Shown piece by piece: positions 1 to 7,891 of a stretch of DNA of 37,926 nucleotides. Source of the stretch: Parvibaculum sp. Its GTDB lineage: Bacteria; Pseudomonadota; Alphaproteobacteria; Parvibaculales; Parvibaculaceae. The notes beneath the pieces are model-generated. The model was not told the origin of the DNA, made no database searches, and saw only the letters and a program-made list of their open reading frames with translations. Every line of letters begins with the position of its first letter. Position 1 is the stretch's first letter. The stretch covers positions 1 to 37,926 of the forward strand of contig JARLIS010000045.1 in the NCBI GenBank assembly GCA_031291615.1, written 5' to 3'. The position numbers were made by a program, and so were the translations under genes.

Positions 1-48
1 GAAGAGGTTTGCGCATTTTCTTTCTGGCCCTCTCCTTACCTTCAATAG

Positions 49-140
49 TCGTCATCCCCCGGCTTGACCGGGGGATACATCTTTTTCCTCTCGATTTGAA
101 ACCAAAGATGGATGGCCCGATCAAGTCGGGCCATGACGAT
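49..140. repeat. Inverted pair of REP-like palindromes (BIME-like unit)
   Basis: Left unit 49-80 and right unit 109-141 are inverted copies of each other, separated by a non-palindromic spacer. Each unit is itself a hairpin: CCCCCGG-CTTGA-CCGGGGG on the left and GGCCCGA-TCAAG-TCGGGCC on the right. The two stems differ in sequence but keep their pairing, which points to a selected structure. When translated, such units give the familiar spurious peptide [10 protein letters not shown], a hallmark of dispersed intergenic palindromes in alphaproteobacteria. This places the region outside the real ygiQ coding sequence. Confidence 0.75.
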
Positions 141-218
141 GTAATCAGAAATTGTGGGAAATGCGCCGGTCCTGAAGTCTCATTTGACCTTCCTGGCTTT
201 CGCTATCATGTTCCGCCG

Positions 219-2243
219 ATGGACGCCGCAAAACAGCTCTTTTCCTATCGCAAGCACTGGGCGCACCGCTTCGGCGTGGCGCCGTTTCTGCCCATGTCTC
301 GGGCGGAAATGGACGAGCTTGGCTGGGACCAGTGCGATGTGATCCTGGTTACGGGCGATGCCTATGTCGACCATCCGAGTTTCGGCATGGCGATCATCGG
401 GCGTCTGCTCGAAGCGCAGGGTTTCCGCGTCGGCATCATTTCGCAGCCCGACTGGCAGAGCGCCGAGCCCTTCAAGGCGCTCGGAAAGCCCGCGCTCTAT
501 TTCGGCGTCACCGGCGGCAACATGGATTCCATGGTCAACCGCTACACCTCGGACCGGCGGCTTCGCCATAACGACAGCTACACGCCGGGCGGCGAGGGCG
601 GCAAGCGGCCGGACCGTTCGACCATCGTTTACGCGCAGCGCTGCCGCCAGGCCTATAAGGACGTGCCGATCGTGCTCGGCGGCATCGAAAGCTCGCTTCG
701 CCGCATCGCGCATTACGACTACTGGTCGGACAAGGTGCGCCGCTCGATCCTGGTCGATGCGAAGGCCGACATCCTGCTTTACGGCAATGCCGAGCGCGCG
801 GTCGTCGAGGTCACGCATCGCATCGCCAAGGGAGAGAAGGCGTCGGAAATCGACGATGTGCGCGGCGTCGCGGTTCTGAAATCCGCCGTGCCGGAGGGCT
901 GGGTCGAGGCCCATGCCGACGATCTCGACGCGAGCGACGAAGGCGCACGCCAGAGCAATGCGCAGACCGTCGTCCGGCTTCCCTCCTACGAGCAGGTGGT
1001 GAACGATCCGGAAGCCTATGCGCGGGCCTCGCGCGTGCTTCACCGCGAAAGCAATCCCGGCAATGCGCGCGCGCTCGTTCAGCGCCACGGCGACCACGAA
1101 GTGTGGCTGTCGCCGCCGCCCATTCCGCTCGAAATGGCGGAGATGGACGGTGTCTACGATCTGCCTTATGCGCGGGCGCCGCATCCTTCCTATGGCGATG
1201 CGAAGATTCCCGCCTGGGAGATGATCCGTTTCTCGGTCACGATCATGCGCGGCTGCTTCGGCGGCTGCTCCTTCTGCTCGATCACCGAGCATGAGGGCCG
1301 CATCATCCAGAGCCGGTCGGAAGGGTCGATCCTGAAAGAGATCGAAACCGTGCGCGACAAGGTGCCGGGCTTCACCGGCGTCATTTCGGACATTGGCGGG
1401 CCGACGGCCAACATGTATCGCATGGCCTGCAAGGACGAGCGCACGGAATCCCTGTGCCGCCGTCCGTCCTGCGTCTATCCGGCCATCTGCCCGAATCTCA
1501 ATACCAGCCACGAGGCGCTGATCGGCCTTTACCGCAAGGCGCGCGAGCTGCCGGGCATCAAGAAGGTGATGGTCGCGTCCGGCGTGCGCTACGACCTTGC
1601 GGTCGAAAGCCCGACTTACGTAAAAGAACTCGTCACGCATCATGTCGGCGGCTATCTGAAGATCGCGCCGGAGCATACCGAGGCCGGTCCTTTGTCGAAG
1701 ATGATGAAGCCCGGCATCGGCACCTACGACCGCTTCAAGAAGATGTTCGACGATGCGGCGAAGAAGGCCGGCAAGGAATATTTCCTCATTCCCTATTTCA
1801 TCGCGGCCCATCCCGGCACCACGGACGAGGACATGATGAACCTCGCCCTCTGGCTGAAGCGCAACAAGTACCGCGCCGATCAGGTGCAGACCTTCCTGCC
1901 CTCGCCGATGGCGATTGCGACGGCCATGTATCATTCGGGCAAGAATTCGCTGAAGCCGATCCGGCGCGGCGCGTCCGAGCCCGTCGATACGATCAAGGGG
2001 CTGAAACAGCGCCGCCTCCACAAGGCCTTCCTGCGCTATCACGACGCGGAGAACTGGCCGCTCCTGCGCGAGGCGCTGAAGCGCATGGGCCGCGCCGACC
2101 TCATCGGCCCCGGCAAGCACCAGCTCATTCCGAACTGGCAGCCGGCGGGCACGGGCCTCAAGGGCGGCGAAGGCAAGCGCCTCGGCAAGAAGCACAAGAT
2201 GCAGAAGTTCACGACCAAGGGTGTGATGCCCAAGGAGCGTTAG
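219..2243 (+). CDS. ygiQ: YgiQ family radical SAM protein
   Basis: Encodes 674 residues, close to the usual length of YgiQ (UPF0313). The radical SAM cluster motif CxxxCxxC is at C346, C350 and C353 ([10 protein letters not shown]), so it should bind a 4Fe-4S cluster and S-adenosylmethionine. The family's reaction is not known to me. The N-terminus ([10 protein letters not shown], then [18 protein letters not shown]) matches the conserved YgiQ start, and the C-terminal region carries [11 protein letters not shown] basic residues. The frame is open upstream to base 9, but that stretch encodes the repeat pair, so the ATG at 219 is preferred. No clear Shine-Dalgarno sequence precedes it. The next gene starts 11 bases after the stop and may be co-transcribed. 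Confidence 0.93.
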   Translation: MDAAKQLFSYRKHWAHRFGVAPFLPMSRAEMDELGWDQCDVILVTGDAYVDHPSFGMAIIGRLLEAQGFRVGIISQPDWQSAEPFKALGKPALYFGVTGGNMDSMVNRYTSDRRLRHNDSYTPGGEGGKRPDRSTIVYAQRCRQAYKDVPIVLGGIESSLRRIAHYDYWSDKVRRSILVDAKADILLYGNAERAVVEVTHRIAKGEKASEIDDVRGVAVLKSAVPEGWVEAHADDLDASDEGARQSNAQTVVRLPSYEQVVNDPEAYARASRVLHRESNPGNARALVQRHGDHEVWLSPPPIPLEMAEMDGVYDLPYARAPHPSYGDAKIPAWEMIRFSVTIMRGCFGGCSFCSITEHEGRIIQSRSEGSILKEIETVRDKVPGFTGVISDIGGPTANMYRMACKDERTESLCRRPSCVYPAICPNLNTSHEALIGLYRKARELPGIKKVMVASGVRYDLAVESPTYVKELVTHHVGGYLKIAPEHTEAGPLSKMMKPGIGTYDRFKKMFDDAAKKAGKEYFLIPYFIAAHPGTTDEDMMNLALWLKRNKYRADQVQTFLPSPMAIATAMYHSGKNSLKPIRRGASEPVDTIKGLKQRRLHKAFLRYHDAENWPLLREALKRMGRADLIGPGKHQLIPNWQPAGTGLKGGEGKRLGKKHKMQKFTTKGVMPKER

Positions 2244-2254
2244 GGCGAGGGATC

Positions 2255-3292
2255 GTGGCAACCATATCGAGACTTGTGGCATTTGCCTTACTCGCAATTG
2301 CCATGACCTACCCAGCGCGTCTTTCGGCGGATGAAACGCAAATTAATTCGATTGTGAAGGCCGTCTTCGCTGACGGGCGGCTCTGGCTGCTTTCGGATTC
2401 CGGGCGTCTCTTGAGCATAGAAGAAACGTCAAAAGTTAGACGGATAGAAAGCCTTCCCCCCGATCCGATACTCGATCTCTGCAGGTTAAACGGCCACGCT
2501 GCTGTCCTTACCGGCTACCGAGAGGGCAGCGCCAGCTGGACCATACACAGTTGGTCGCCGAATGGGTGGTCAAAGGTGGCTAGAATTCTTGCGCAAGGCA
2601 ACTCTCTGATCGGGATGGAGTGTGGGTCTGGACACGTCTCGTTGCTTACATCGCGGCGTCTGATCGACATAGAGAATGGTCGGCAGAAAGATATAGCCGT
2701 CGTGGGGGACGCGATTCTGGAAGGCATCATTGTCTTGCACGGAACGCCCGACGATCTGTATGTCGGCGTCAACGCCGGAGAGTGGGGTGGCGGCCTGGCG
2801 CGTGTGGATCGGCACACCGGTAAAGTATTGCCGGTCGACATAGGTAGCGGCTGCAGAAAATTTCCCAGCGAGTACTGCGACCCCGTCAACACTATCGCGG
2901 ATGTGCCGTGGAAACCAGGATGCGTCGCTGTGGCGGCCGGTCTCGTTCACTTCGATTCGAGGGGTCGCATCATGGAGATTTGCGGCGACAAAGTTGAACG
3001 TTTGTTCCTCAAGCGTTTGGCGAACAGATCAAAGGTCGAAGACGACGAGTTGTCCGGTTCCGTAGCCTTCTTCGGACTTGCCGGAAGTGGGGGCGCGCTG
3101 CTGGCGGCGGGAGTTGACGGCGTTTATTCAATAGGGAAAGACGGCAAGGGGCATCTGCTTTCAGAGCAGAAATACGCGGACTTCGGCGGGGTCTTAGCGA
3201 GTTTTGATATCCCAGATATCATTCTGGTGGTCACTGATGTCAACCAGCGCCGATCCGTGAGCGGAGCGACGCCGATGATTGTGCCCCGCTAA
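2255..3292 (+). CDS. Secreted protein of unknown function, possible beta-propeller
   Basis: A GTG start at 2255 is preceded by a purine-rich GGGCGAGG site at 2243-2250 and gives 345 residues. The N-terminus is a Sec-type signal peptide (hydrophobic run VAFALLAIAM, likely cleavage near ARLSA-DE), so the product should be periplasmic or exported. The mature part has repeated short hydrophobic strands with GRLW, GRLLSI and GVYSIG-like turns, suggesting a beta-propeller, though I cannot name a family. Four cysteines are spread through the middle (CRLNG, MECGS, GCRKF, EYCDP), plus PGCVA and EICGD. Codon use is visibly less GC-biased than in the neighbours, which suggests acquisition. It sits 11 bases after ygiQ and ends at a shared terminator. 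Confidence 0.72.
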   Translation: MATISRLVAFALLAIAMTYPARLSADETQINSIVKAVFADGRLWLLSDSGRLLSIEETSKVRRIESLPPDPILDLCRLNGHAAVLTGYREGSASWTIHSWSPNGWSKVARILAQGNSLIGMECGSGHVSLLTSRRLIDIENGRQKDIAVVGDAILEGIIVLHGTPDDLYVGVNAGEWGGGLARVDRHTGKVLPVDIGSGCRKFPSEYCDPVNTIADVPWKPGCVAVAAGLVHFDSRGRIMEICGDKVERLFLKRLANRSKVEDDELSGSVAFFGLAGSGGALLAAGVDGVYSIGKDGKGHLLSEQKYADFGGVLASFDIPDIILVVTDVNQRRSVSGATPMIVPR

Positions 3293-3320
3293 GGCGCCAC
3301 ATCAGGCAATACGAAAAGCG

Positions 3321-3352
3321 AAAGCCCTCTTCCGTTTCTGGAAGAGGGCTTT
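3321..3352. terminator. Bidirectional intrinsic terminator
   Basis: A perfect 13-bp stem (AAAGCCCTCTTCC at 3321-3333 with its complement at 3340-3352) and a 6-base loop sits between the convergent secreted-protein gene (stop 3292) and trcR (stop 3380). A-rich and T-rich flanks on each side suit termination in both directions. Confidence 0.85.
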
Positions 3353-3379
3353 ATATCTGGATCGCTTTGACGGGAGAAA

Positions 3380-4111
3380 CTACTCCTCGTCGTCCTCGAT
3401 CTTCACGTCTTTCAGTTTCGCGAAGACGCTGTCGGCGTCGTAGCTCTTGCGGCTCTCGTCCTTCTCGGGCGCGACTTCGGGCGCGGCGATGGTGGCGTGA
3501 TGGGGCGCGGGCGCCGTCGTCTCGGAGGCGGGCAGCAGCGTCTCGGTGCGGCCGGCGGCCTTGTCGGCCTTCTTGCGTTCGCGCTCGAGCTTGCGGGCGG
3601 CCTTCTGCACGGCGGCGTCGAGTTCGATCTGGGTCGAGAGGCCGAGCGTCACGGGATCGACCGGCTTGATGTTGGCCGAGTTCCAGTGCGAACGGTCGCG
3701 GACGCTCTGGATCGTCGGCTTCGTCGTGCCGACGAGCTTGGCGACCTGAGCGTCGGTCAGTTCCGGATGGTTGCGGAGCAGCCAGGCGATGGCGTCCGGG
3801 CGGTCCTGACGGCGGGAGACGGGCGTGTAGCGGGGGCCGTTGCGCGGCTGGACCGGCGGCACCTTGTACTTGCTTTCGGCGGCCATCAGGCGGGTCGAGG
3901 GGTTGCCCTGGCAACGCTCGATCTCGGCGCGCGAGAGCTGGCCGGAGGCGACCGGGTCCATGCCCTTGATGCCCTGCGCGACGTCGCCATCGGCGATGCC
4001 CTTCACCTCGAGCGGGTGCAGACCGCAGAAATCCGCGATCTGGTCGAAGGTGAGGGAGGTATTTTCGACAAGCCAGACGGCCGTCGCCTTGGGCATCAGG
4101 GGCTGAATCAT
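3380..4111 (-). CDS. trcR: TrcR-type cell-cycle transcriptional regulator (DUF1013)
   Basis: Encodes 243 residues from ATG 4111, preceded by AGAGGAACAG on the minus strand. The frame is open further upstream to 4198, but that part looks non-coding and overlaps the promoter. The protein matches the DUF1013 family: an N-terminal segment PKATAVWLVENTSLTFDQIA around residues 7-26, then a second helix-turn-helix-like segment at about 114-140 (ELTDAQVAKLVGTTKPTIQS). A basic helix (KLERERKKADK) and an acidic, disordered tail ending KIEDDEE follow. The name TrcR is used for this family in alphaproteobacteria, where it is thought to act as a regulator; targets cannot be read here. The gene is apparently monocistronic. 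Confidence 0.85.
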   Translation of the reverse strand: MIQPLMPKATAVWLVENTSLTFDQIADFCGLHPLEVKGIADGDVAQGIKGMDPVASGQLSRAEIERCQGNPSTRLMAAESKYKVPPVQPRNGPRYTPVSRRQDRPDAIAWLLRNHPELTDAQVAKLVGTTKPTIQSVRDRSHWNSANIKPVDPVTLGLSTQIELDAAVQKAARKLERERKKADKAAGRTETLLPASETTAPAPHHATIAAPEVAPEKDESRKSYDADSVFAKLKDVKIEDDEE

Positions 4112-4185
4112 ATCTGTTCCTCTGGTCCATCCGGGGTCGTTCGGATGAACCCTCTTCTCGTCCTGTGGAGATCGGGTATGGCCGT

Positions 4186-4214
4186 TATATAGGGCCAAAG
4201 CCCTTTCATTGAAA
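4186..4214 (-). promoter_or_regulatory. Candidate promoter of trcR
   Basis: On the minus strand a TATATA -10 element (4186-4191) lies 17 bases from a TTTCAA -35-like element (4209-4214), about 75 bases upstream of the trcR ATG. The -10 is good; the -35 is weak. Confidence 0.4.
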
Positions 4215-4293
4215 GCGGGAACGGAGGGAGTTTCGCCCCCGGCGCGCGAAAATTATTCGCCGTAATGTTCCGTTCGGGGGCGGTATGAATGCC

Positions 4294-4321
4294 GACGGCC
4301 GCCCTTTGGGGGGCGGCCGTC
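4294..4321 (-). terminator. GC-rich hairpin after the SYLF gene
   Basis: An 11-bp perfect stem (GACGGCCGCCC at 4294-4304 with its complement at 4311-4321) lies about 43 bases past the stop of the SYLF-domain gene. A smaller hairpin at about 4338-4353 (CCCGCC with GGCGGG) precedes it. There is no U-tract, so it is either a weak terminator or an RNA-stabilising hairpin. Confidence 0.45.
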
Positions 4322-4363
4322 AACTTCGGGTGCCTGTCCCGCCCAAGCGGGCGGGGCGAAGGA

Positions 4364-4924
4364 TCAGCGTTTGATCTTAGAGATCTTGGTGCCTTCGATA
4401 CTGACGCCGGCCATCAGGCCCTGCTGGTCGAAGATGAAGGCATAGGCGTCGTCCTTCAGGGTCGAGGTCGACAGGTTCTTGGCGACGCCCTGGTCGACGA
4501 CGACGACGGTCGGGCCGACGCCGATCTCAAGACCGGCGGTCTTCTTCAGATACTCGACCGCTTTTTCGTTCATCAGGAAGACGACATAGCCGTAGGACTG
4601 CGCGCCGGCCTGAAGGCCCCAGGAGCCCGTGACCGAGTTGTAGTAGTCGACCGGCACGCCTTTCTTTTCGAGCACGCCTTCGCCGTAAGCGCCGCCGAAG
4701 ACGAGGCCGGCCTTCACGATGGACGGGAAGATCAGCACGGCCTTCGCCTGGCTGCCGATTTTTTCCGCCGTCGGATTGGTCCGGTAAAGCTGCTTCAGCG
4801 CGGTGTCGGCTTCCTTGTTCAGATCTTCCGCGGTCGCGGCTTGCGCGTTCTGGAATGCGCCGAGAGAAATCGTCGCGGCCGTGGCGAAAGCGATCGCCAT
4901 GAAAAGACGTCTGATGTTCTTCAT
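4364..4924 (-). CDS. Secreted SYLF-domain (YSC84-like) lipid-binding protein
   Basis: Encodes 186 residues from ATG 4924, with CAGGAAAAACCG before it. Residues 1-29 form a signal peptide (MKNIRRLF, hydrophobic core, cleavage near AQAAT), so the mature protein is periplasmic or envelope-associated. The rest is a SYLF/YSC84 domain: AKAVLIFPSIVKAGLVFGG, YGEGVL, GSWGLQAGAQSYGYV and GVGPTVVVVDQG are typical of it. Family members in eukaryotes bind phosphoinositides; the bacterial role is not established. It is flanked by a hairpin downstream and by an oppositely unrelated oxidoreductase gene upstream, so it is probably its own transcription unit. Confidence 0.86.
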   Translation of the reverse strand: MKNIRRLFMAIAFATAATISLGAFQNAQAATAEDLNKEADTALKQLYRTNPTAEKIGSQAKAVLIFPSIVKAGLVFGGAYGEGVLEKKGVPVDYYNSVTGSWGLQAGAQSYGYVVFLMNEKAVEYLKKTAGLEIGVGPTVVVVDQGVAKNLSTSTLKDDAYAFIFDQQGLMAGVSIEGTKISKIKR

Positions 4925-5071
4925 CGGTTTTTCCTGTCTGTCGTTCACACAAAAGTCTCTCGCCGGCACGCAAGGATGTGGCCGGAGGTCTTTTGTCGGA
5001 GAGAGCTATGGTGACAAAAAGGTGGGAATGTGGTCATTCCGTGGACCGAGCATTCCCTTGGGAAAATGCCG

Positions 5072-6088
5072 TCAGACGGTGAGGACGATCTTTCCTATAT
5101 GGCTGCTTTTTTCCATAAGCGCGTGAGCCTTCGAGGCGTCCGCGAGCGGAAATGTGGCGTCGATGCGCGGGCGCACGCGGCCCGCATCGAGCAGCGGCCA
5201 GACCTTTTCGCGCAAAGCGGCGGCGAGGGCGGCCTTTTCCTCGATGCTCCGTGGCCGGAGTGTCGAGCCCGTCAGCGTCAGGCGCTTCAGCATCACGGGC
5301 ATGAAGTTCACTTCCGCGACCGAGCCGTTGAGGAAGGCGATGGAGACGATGCGTCCGTCCTTCGCGGCGGCGTCGATGTTGCGCGGGATGTAGTCGCCGC
5401 CCACCATGTCGAGGATGACGTCGGCGCCGCGCCCGCCGGTCAGCTTCTTCGTCTCGGCGACGAAATCCTGCTCGCGGTAATTGAACGCAGCCTCCGCGCC
5501 GAGCTCCCGGCAGGCGGCGCATTTGTCGGCGGAACCGGCTGTGGCGAAGACGCGGGCGCCGAGGACGCGGGCGAGCTGGATCGCCGTCGTGCCGATGCCG
5601 CTCGAGCCGCCGTGAACGAGGAGCGTTTCGCCGGCCTTCAGCGCGCCGCGTTCGAAGACATTGGTCCAGACGGTGAAGAAGGTTTCGGGCAGCGCCGCCG
5701 CCTCGATGGCGCTGAAACCTTTCGGGATCGGCAGGGCATGGCTTTCATGCGCGAGGCAGTACTCGGCATAGCCGCCGCCGCCGACCAGCGCGCAGACGCG
5801 GTCTCCGACCCGCCAGAGGGTGACGCCGGGTCCGGTCGCGACGACTTCGCCCGCGATTTCGAGGCCGGGCGTGTCGGGCGCGCCGGGCGGCGGCGGATAG
5901 AGCCCCATGCGCTGGATGGTGTCGGGCCGGTTGACGCCCGCGGCTTCGACCCGGACGAGGATTTCCCCCTGGGCGGGGACAGGCACGGGCAGCTCGCGCG
6001 GGACCAGAACCTCCGGGCCGCCGGGTTTCGAAATGGCGATGGCGGTCATGGCGGAGGGCAGGGCGGCGGACTTCGGGACGCTGGTCAT
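5072..6088 (-). CDS. NAD(P)H-quinone oxidoreductase, MDR family
   Basis: Encodes 338 residues from ATG 6088, with a GGAG on the minus strand about ten bases upstream. An alternative ATG at 6049 lacks a ribosome site. It belongs to the zinc-independent quinone oxidoreductase/zeta-crystallin branch of the medium-chain dehydrogenases. The N-terminal GroES-like half has EILVRVEAAGVNRPDT and GLEIAGEV; the nucleotide-binding half has LLVHGGSSGIGTTAIQLAR, the variant glycine motif of this branch, and ends HIGKIVLTV. It likely reduces quinones or other small carbonyl/enone substrates with NADPH in the cytoplasm; the substrate is unknown. The gene is divergent from the DUF1192 gene, about 109 bases away. 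Confidence 0.88.
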   Translation of the reverse strand: MTSVPKSAALPSAMTAIAISKPGGPEVLVPRELPVPVPAQGEILVRVEAAGVNRPDTIQRMGLYPPPPGAPDTPGLEIAGEVVATGPGVTLWRVGDRVCALVGGGGYAEYCLAHESHALPIPKGFSAIEAAALPETFFTVWTNVFERGALKAGETLLVHGGSSGIGTTAIQLARVLGARVFATAGSADKCAACRELGAEAAFNYREQDFVAETKKLTGGRGADVILDMVGGDYIPRNIDAAAKDGRIVSIAFLNGSVAEVNFMPVMLKRLTLTGSTLRPRSIEEKAALAAALREKVWPLLDAGRVRPRIDATFPLADASKAHALMEKSSHIGKIVLTV

Positions 6089-6197
6089 TGGACGCGATCT
6101 CCGGCTCACTGGCGGGCTTGAAGGTCTAGCCGCAGGGCGAGAGACTGACAACCGGAACCGCCATCAGCGGGCTTCTATAAGGGTCGAGGAGGATAAG

Positions 6198-6398
6198 TTG
6201 GACAGAGACGATCTGGAGCCCCGCAAACGCCGGGACGAGGCCATGGCGGCGCTGGCGCGGGAGGATCTGAGCCTTCTCGGGATCGAGGAGCTGACGGCGC
6301 GAATCACCTCGCTCGAAAACGAGATCGCGCGCATTCGTGCCCAATTGGAGAGCAAGCGGGGAAGCCTGTCCGCGGCGGAGGCACTGTTCAAGCGCTGA
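6198..6398 (+). CDS. DUF1192 family small protein
   Basis: Encodes 66 residues from a TTG at 6198, with a strong GAGGAGGAT ribosome site at 6186-6194. No ATG is available near the conserved N-terminus (MDRDDLEPRK), so the TTG is favoured. The pattern is typical of DUF1192: an N-terminal DDLEPRK, then LSLLGIEELTARITSLENEIARIRAQLESKRGS as a short coiled coil, then AAEALFK. The function is unknown to me. In alphaproteobacteria it often neighbours DUF1465, as it does here, with the structured RNA between them. It is probably cytoplasmic and oligomeric through the coiled coil. Confidence 0.85.
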   Translation: MDRDDLEPRKRRDEAMAALAREDLSLLGIEELTARITSLENEIARIRAQLESKRGSLSAAEALFKR

Positions 6399-6464
6399 CC
6401 GGCCGGGTACTAAACCCTTGCAATCCTAGGGGTTTTCAGGCGGCCGGGCCTACAACTTTAGGTG

Positions 6465-6640
6465 TGAGCGGGGATAGGAAATTTAGGCCGTTTGCCCGGA
6501 GGTTTACCTTTTGGTAAACATCAGGAGCTAGGGTGACCTTGCGTAATCCAGAGTTTCTGGATTTGAGTGGTTCCTATCCACTCTGTTTGACGCCTCCCTG
6601 TTAGAAACTGAGCCGCGGGCATCCGCGGCTCTTTTTTTGG
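6465..6640 (+). ncRNA. Candidate structured small RNA with intrinsic terminator
   Basis: Between DUF1192 and DUF1465 a non-coding stretch packs four hairpins in a row. These are GTTTACC with GGTAAAC (6502-6519), AATCCAGA with TCTGGATT (6545-6563), GAGTGG with CCACTC (6565-6583), and a terminator. A 9-bp long-range pairing GGATAGGAA (6472-6480) with TTCCTATCC (6571-6579) is also possible and competes with the third hairpin. The unpaired stretch before the terminator contains GCCTCCCTGTTAG (6592-6604). This recalls the conserved CCTCCC segment of the alphaproteobacterial suhB/mmgR (alpha-r8) family, a match from memory that I cannot confirm. The 5' end is not defined by a convincing promoter. 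It could instead be an attenuator leader for DUF1465. Confidence 0.6.
6610..6638 (+). terminator. Strong intrinsic terminator of the candidate RNA
   Basis: A perfect 9-bp stem GAGCCGCGG (6610-6618) with CCGCGGCTC (6623-6631), a GCAT loop and seven T residues at 6632-6638. It is one of the cleanest terminators in the window, yet it lies 119 bases upstream of the DUF1465 start and not after a coding gene. Confidence 0.9.
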
Positions 6641-6757
6641 CAATTGCCCTCTCCGCACGCCGCCTCCGGCCGTCCATCGCCGGGACTGGCATGGATGTTG
6701 ATCCCTCAGGACAGGTCTGTGCCGCAATGGCACGGGCTGGATGAAGGGGCTGAGGGT

Positions 6758-7312
6758 ATGAGTGCGGATTACGGGGACAGCGATATAGGTTTCGCCGATG
6801 CGGGCGAAGTGACGTTCCAGACGTTCATGACGTCCGATCTCTTTCAGCGGACATATCGGGAAGGGATGCAGCTCGTCGAAGAGACGTCAGCCTATCTCGA
6901 CGGGCCGGGGCGGCTGGCGTCGCGCAACCTGTCGCGGCAGGCATCGCTCGCTTACGCGGGCGAGAGCATGCGGCTGACGACGCGGCTGATGCAGGTCGCG
7001 GCCTGGCTGCTGGTGCGCAAGGCGGTGCATGAAGGCGAGATGACGGCGGAAGAGGCGGCGGCCGAGAAATACAGGCTTGCCGCCAAGGAAATCGCGCGGG
7101 CGGGCCGGATCACCGGTTCGCAGGGGCTGCCGGAACCCTTGCTCGACCTCATCGACCGTTCGGAGCGGCTATATGCCCGTGTCGAGCGGCTCGACAGCCA
7201 GCTTCGCGAGCGGCCCCAGATGGTCGACGCCGCCCATCCGCTGGCCGATCAGTTCGACCGGGTCGAGGCGTTTTTCCGCGAGAACCTGAAGCGGAGCTTC
7301 GGCCGCGACTGA
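6758..7312 (+). CDS. DUF1465 family protein
   Basis: Encodes 184 residues from ATG 6758, preceded by AAGGGGCTGAGGG. The open frame reaches 6644, but the upstream part overlaps the terminator flank and lacks family similarity. The family signature is clear: VTFQTFMTSDLFQRTYREGMQLVEETSAYLDG, then SRNLSRQASLAYAGESMRLTTRLMQVAAWLL, an all-helical fold, and a C-terminal RVEAFFRENL. DUF1465 is found across alphaproteobacteria and is sometimes annotated as a regulator; I know of no firm biochemical role. It ends just before a bidirectional terminator shared with rpmE. The preceding terminator-ended RNA could control its expression. Confidence 0.85.
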   Translation: MSADYGDSDIGFADAGEVTFQTFMTSDLFQRTYREGMQLVEETSAYLDGPGRLASRNLSRQASLAYAGESMRLTTRLMQVAAWLLVRKAVHEGEMTAEEAAAEKYRLAAKEIARAGRITGSQGLPEPLLDLIDRSERLYARVERLDSQLRERPQMVDAAHPLADQFDRVEAFFRENLKRSFGRD

Positions 7313-7338
7313 GACCCGGACACTTCCCCGAAATGAAA

Positions 7339-7360
7339 AAGCCCCGCGCGAGCGGGGCTT
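7339..7360. terminator. Bidirectional intrinsic terminator
   Basis: A 9-bp stem AAGCCCCGC (7339-7347) with GCGGGGCTT (7352-7360) and a GCGA loop sits between convergent DUF1465 and rpmE. A-rich on the left and T-rich on the right, it can serve both genes. Confidence 0.85.
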
Positions 7361-7383
7361 TGTCGTCTTTAGCGGCGTTAGCC

Positions 7384-7611
7384 TCAGGCCTTGGTGCCGA
7401 GGTTGCCGAATTTCTGCTTGAAGCGGCTGACGCGGCCGGCGCGGTCGACAAGCTGCTGCCCGCCGCCCGTCCAGGCCGGGTGGGTCGTCGGGTCGATATC
7501 GAGGACCAGCGTGTCGCCTTCCTTGCCGTAGGTCGAGCGGGTCTTGAAGCTCGTCCCGTCCGTCATGGTCACGGTGATCATGTGGTAGTCGGGATGGGTA
7601 TCTTTCTTCAT
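7384..7611 (-). CDS. rpmE: Ribosomal protein bL31
   Basis: Encodes 75 residues from ATG 7611. The N-terminus KKDTHPDYH and the body [23 protein letters not shown] and FKQKFG identify bL31 of the large ribosomal subunit, which bridges to the small subunit. The protein contains no cysteine, so it is the zinc-independent form, as is usual in many alphaproteobacteria. The gene stands alone, with its own promoter at 7689-7717 and a shared terminator downstream. Confidence 0.95.
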   Translation of the reverse strand: MKKDTHPDYHMITVTMTDGTSFKTRSTYGKEGDTLVLDIDPTTHPAWTGGGQQLVDRAGRVSRFKQKFGNLGTKA

Positions 7612-7688
7612 GGCGCGGGCCTTTTACGGACTGGAATGCGGGCGCGCGGCCTTAACCTTTGAAGGCAGGGGCGCCACCGGAATGGGGG

Positions 7689-7717
7689 CTTATAGCGAAG
7701 CCGGACGGACCTGACAA
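7689..7717 (-). promoter_or_regulatory. Promoter of rpmE
   Basis: On the minus strand TTGTCA (7712-7717) and TATAAG (7689-7694) are separated by exactly 17 bases, a near-consensus housekeeping promoter. Transcription would start near 7682, leaving a leader of about 70 bases before rpmE. Confidence 0.65.
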
Positions 7718-7891
7718 GCGGGCTTGGCATCCGCCCGGTCCGGGGCGGAACGCCGCCATTTGCGCGGTCATGCCGCAGCATGAGGGAAGACCCTCAATCG
7801 ACCTTGGCGGGGGCGGTTGCTATATGAGCGGGGAGAGTGTCCCCTACGCCACGCTGACAACGTCCCCTCCCTTCAGACCCCGCCGGAGCGC

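Noticed and set aside
9..218. N-terminal extension of ygiQ from a TTG at base 9
   Set aside because: The added 70 residues translate the REP-like inverted pair and do not resemble the conserved YgiQ N-terminus.
180..2297. 705-codon open frame on the minus strand
   Set aside because: It is the antisense shadow of ygiQ, rich in Arg, Ala and His as expected from GC-rich third positions; no domain is recognised.
6399..6640. 6S RNA or SRP RNA between DUF1192 and DUF1465
   Set aside because: A much better 6S candidate lies at 22646-22790 with correct synteny, and no SRP-type apical tetraloop region is seen here.
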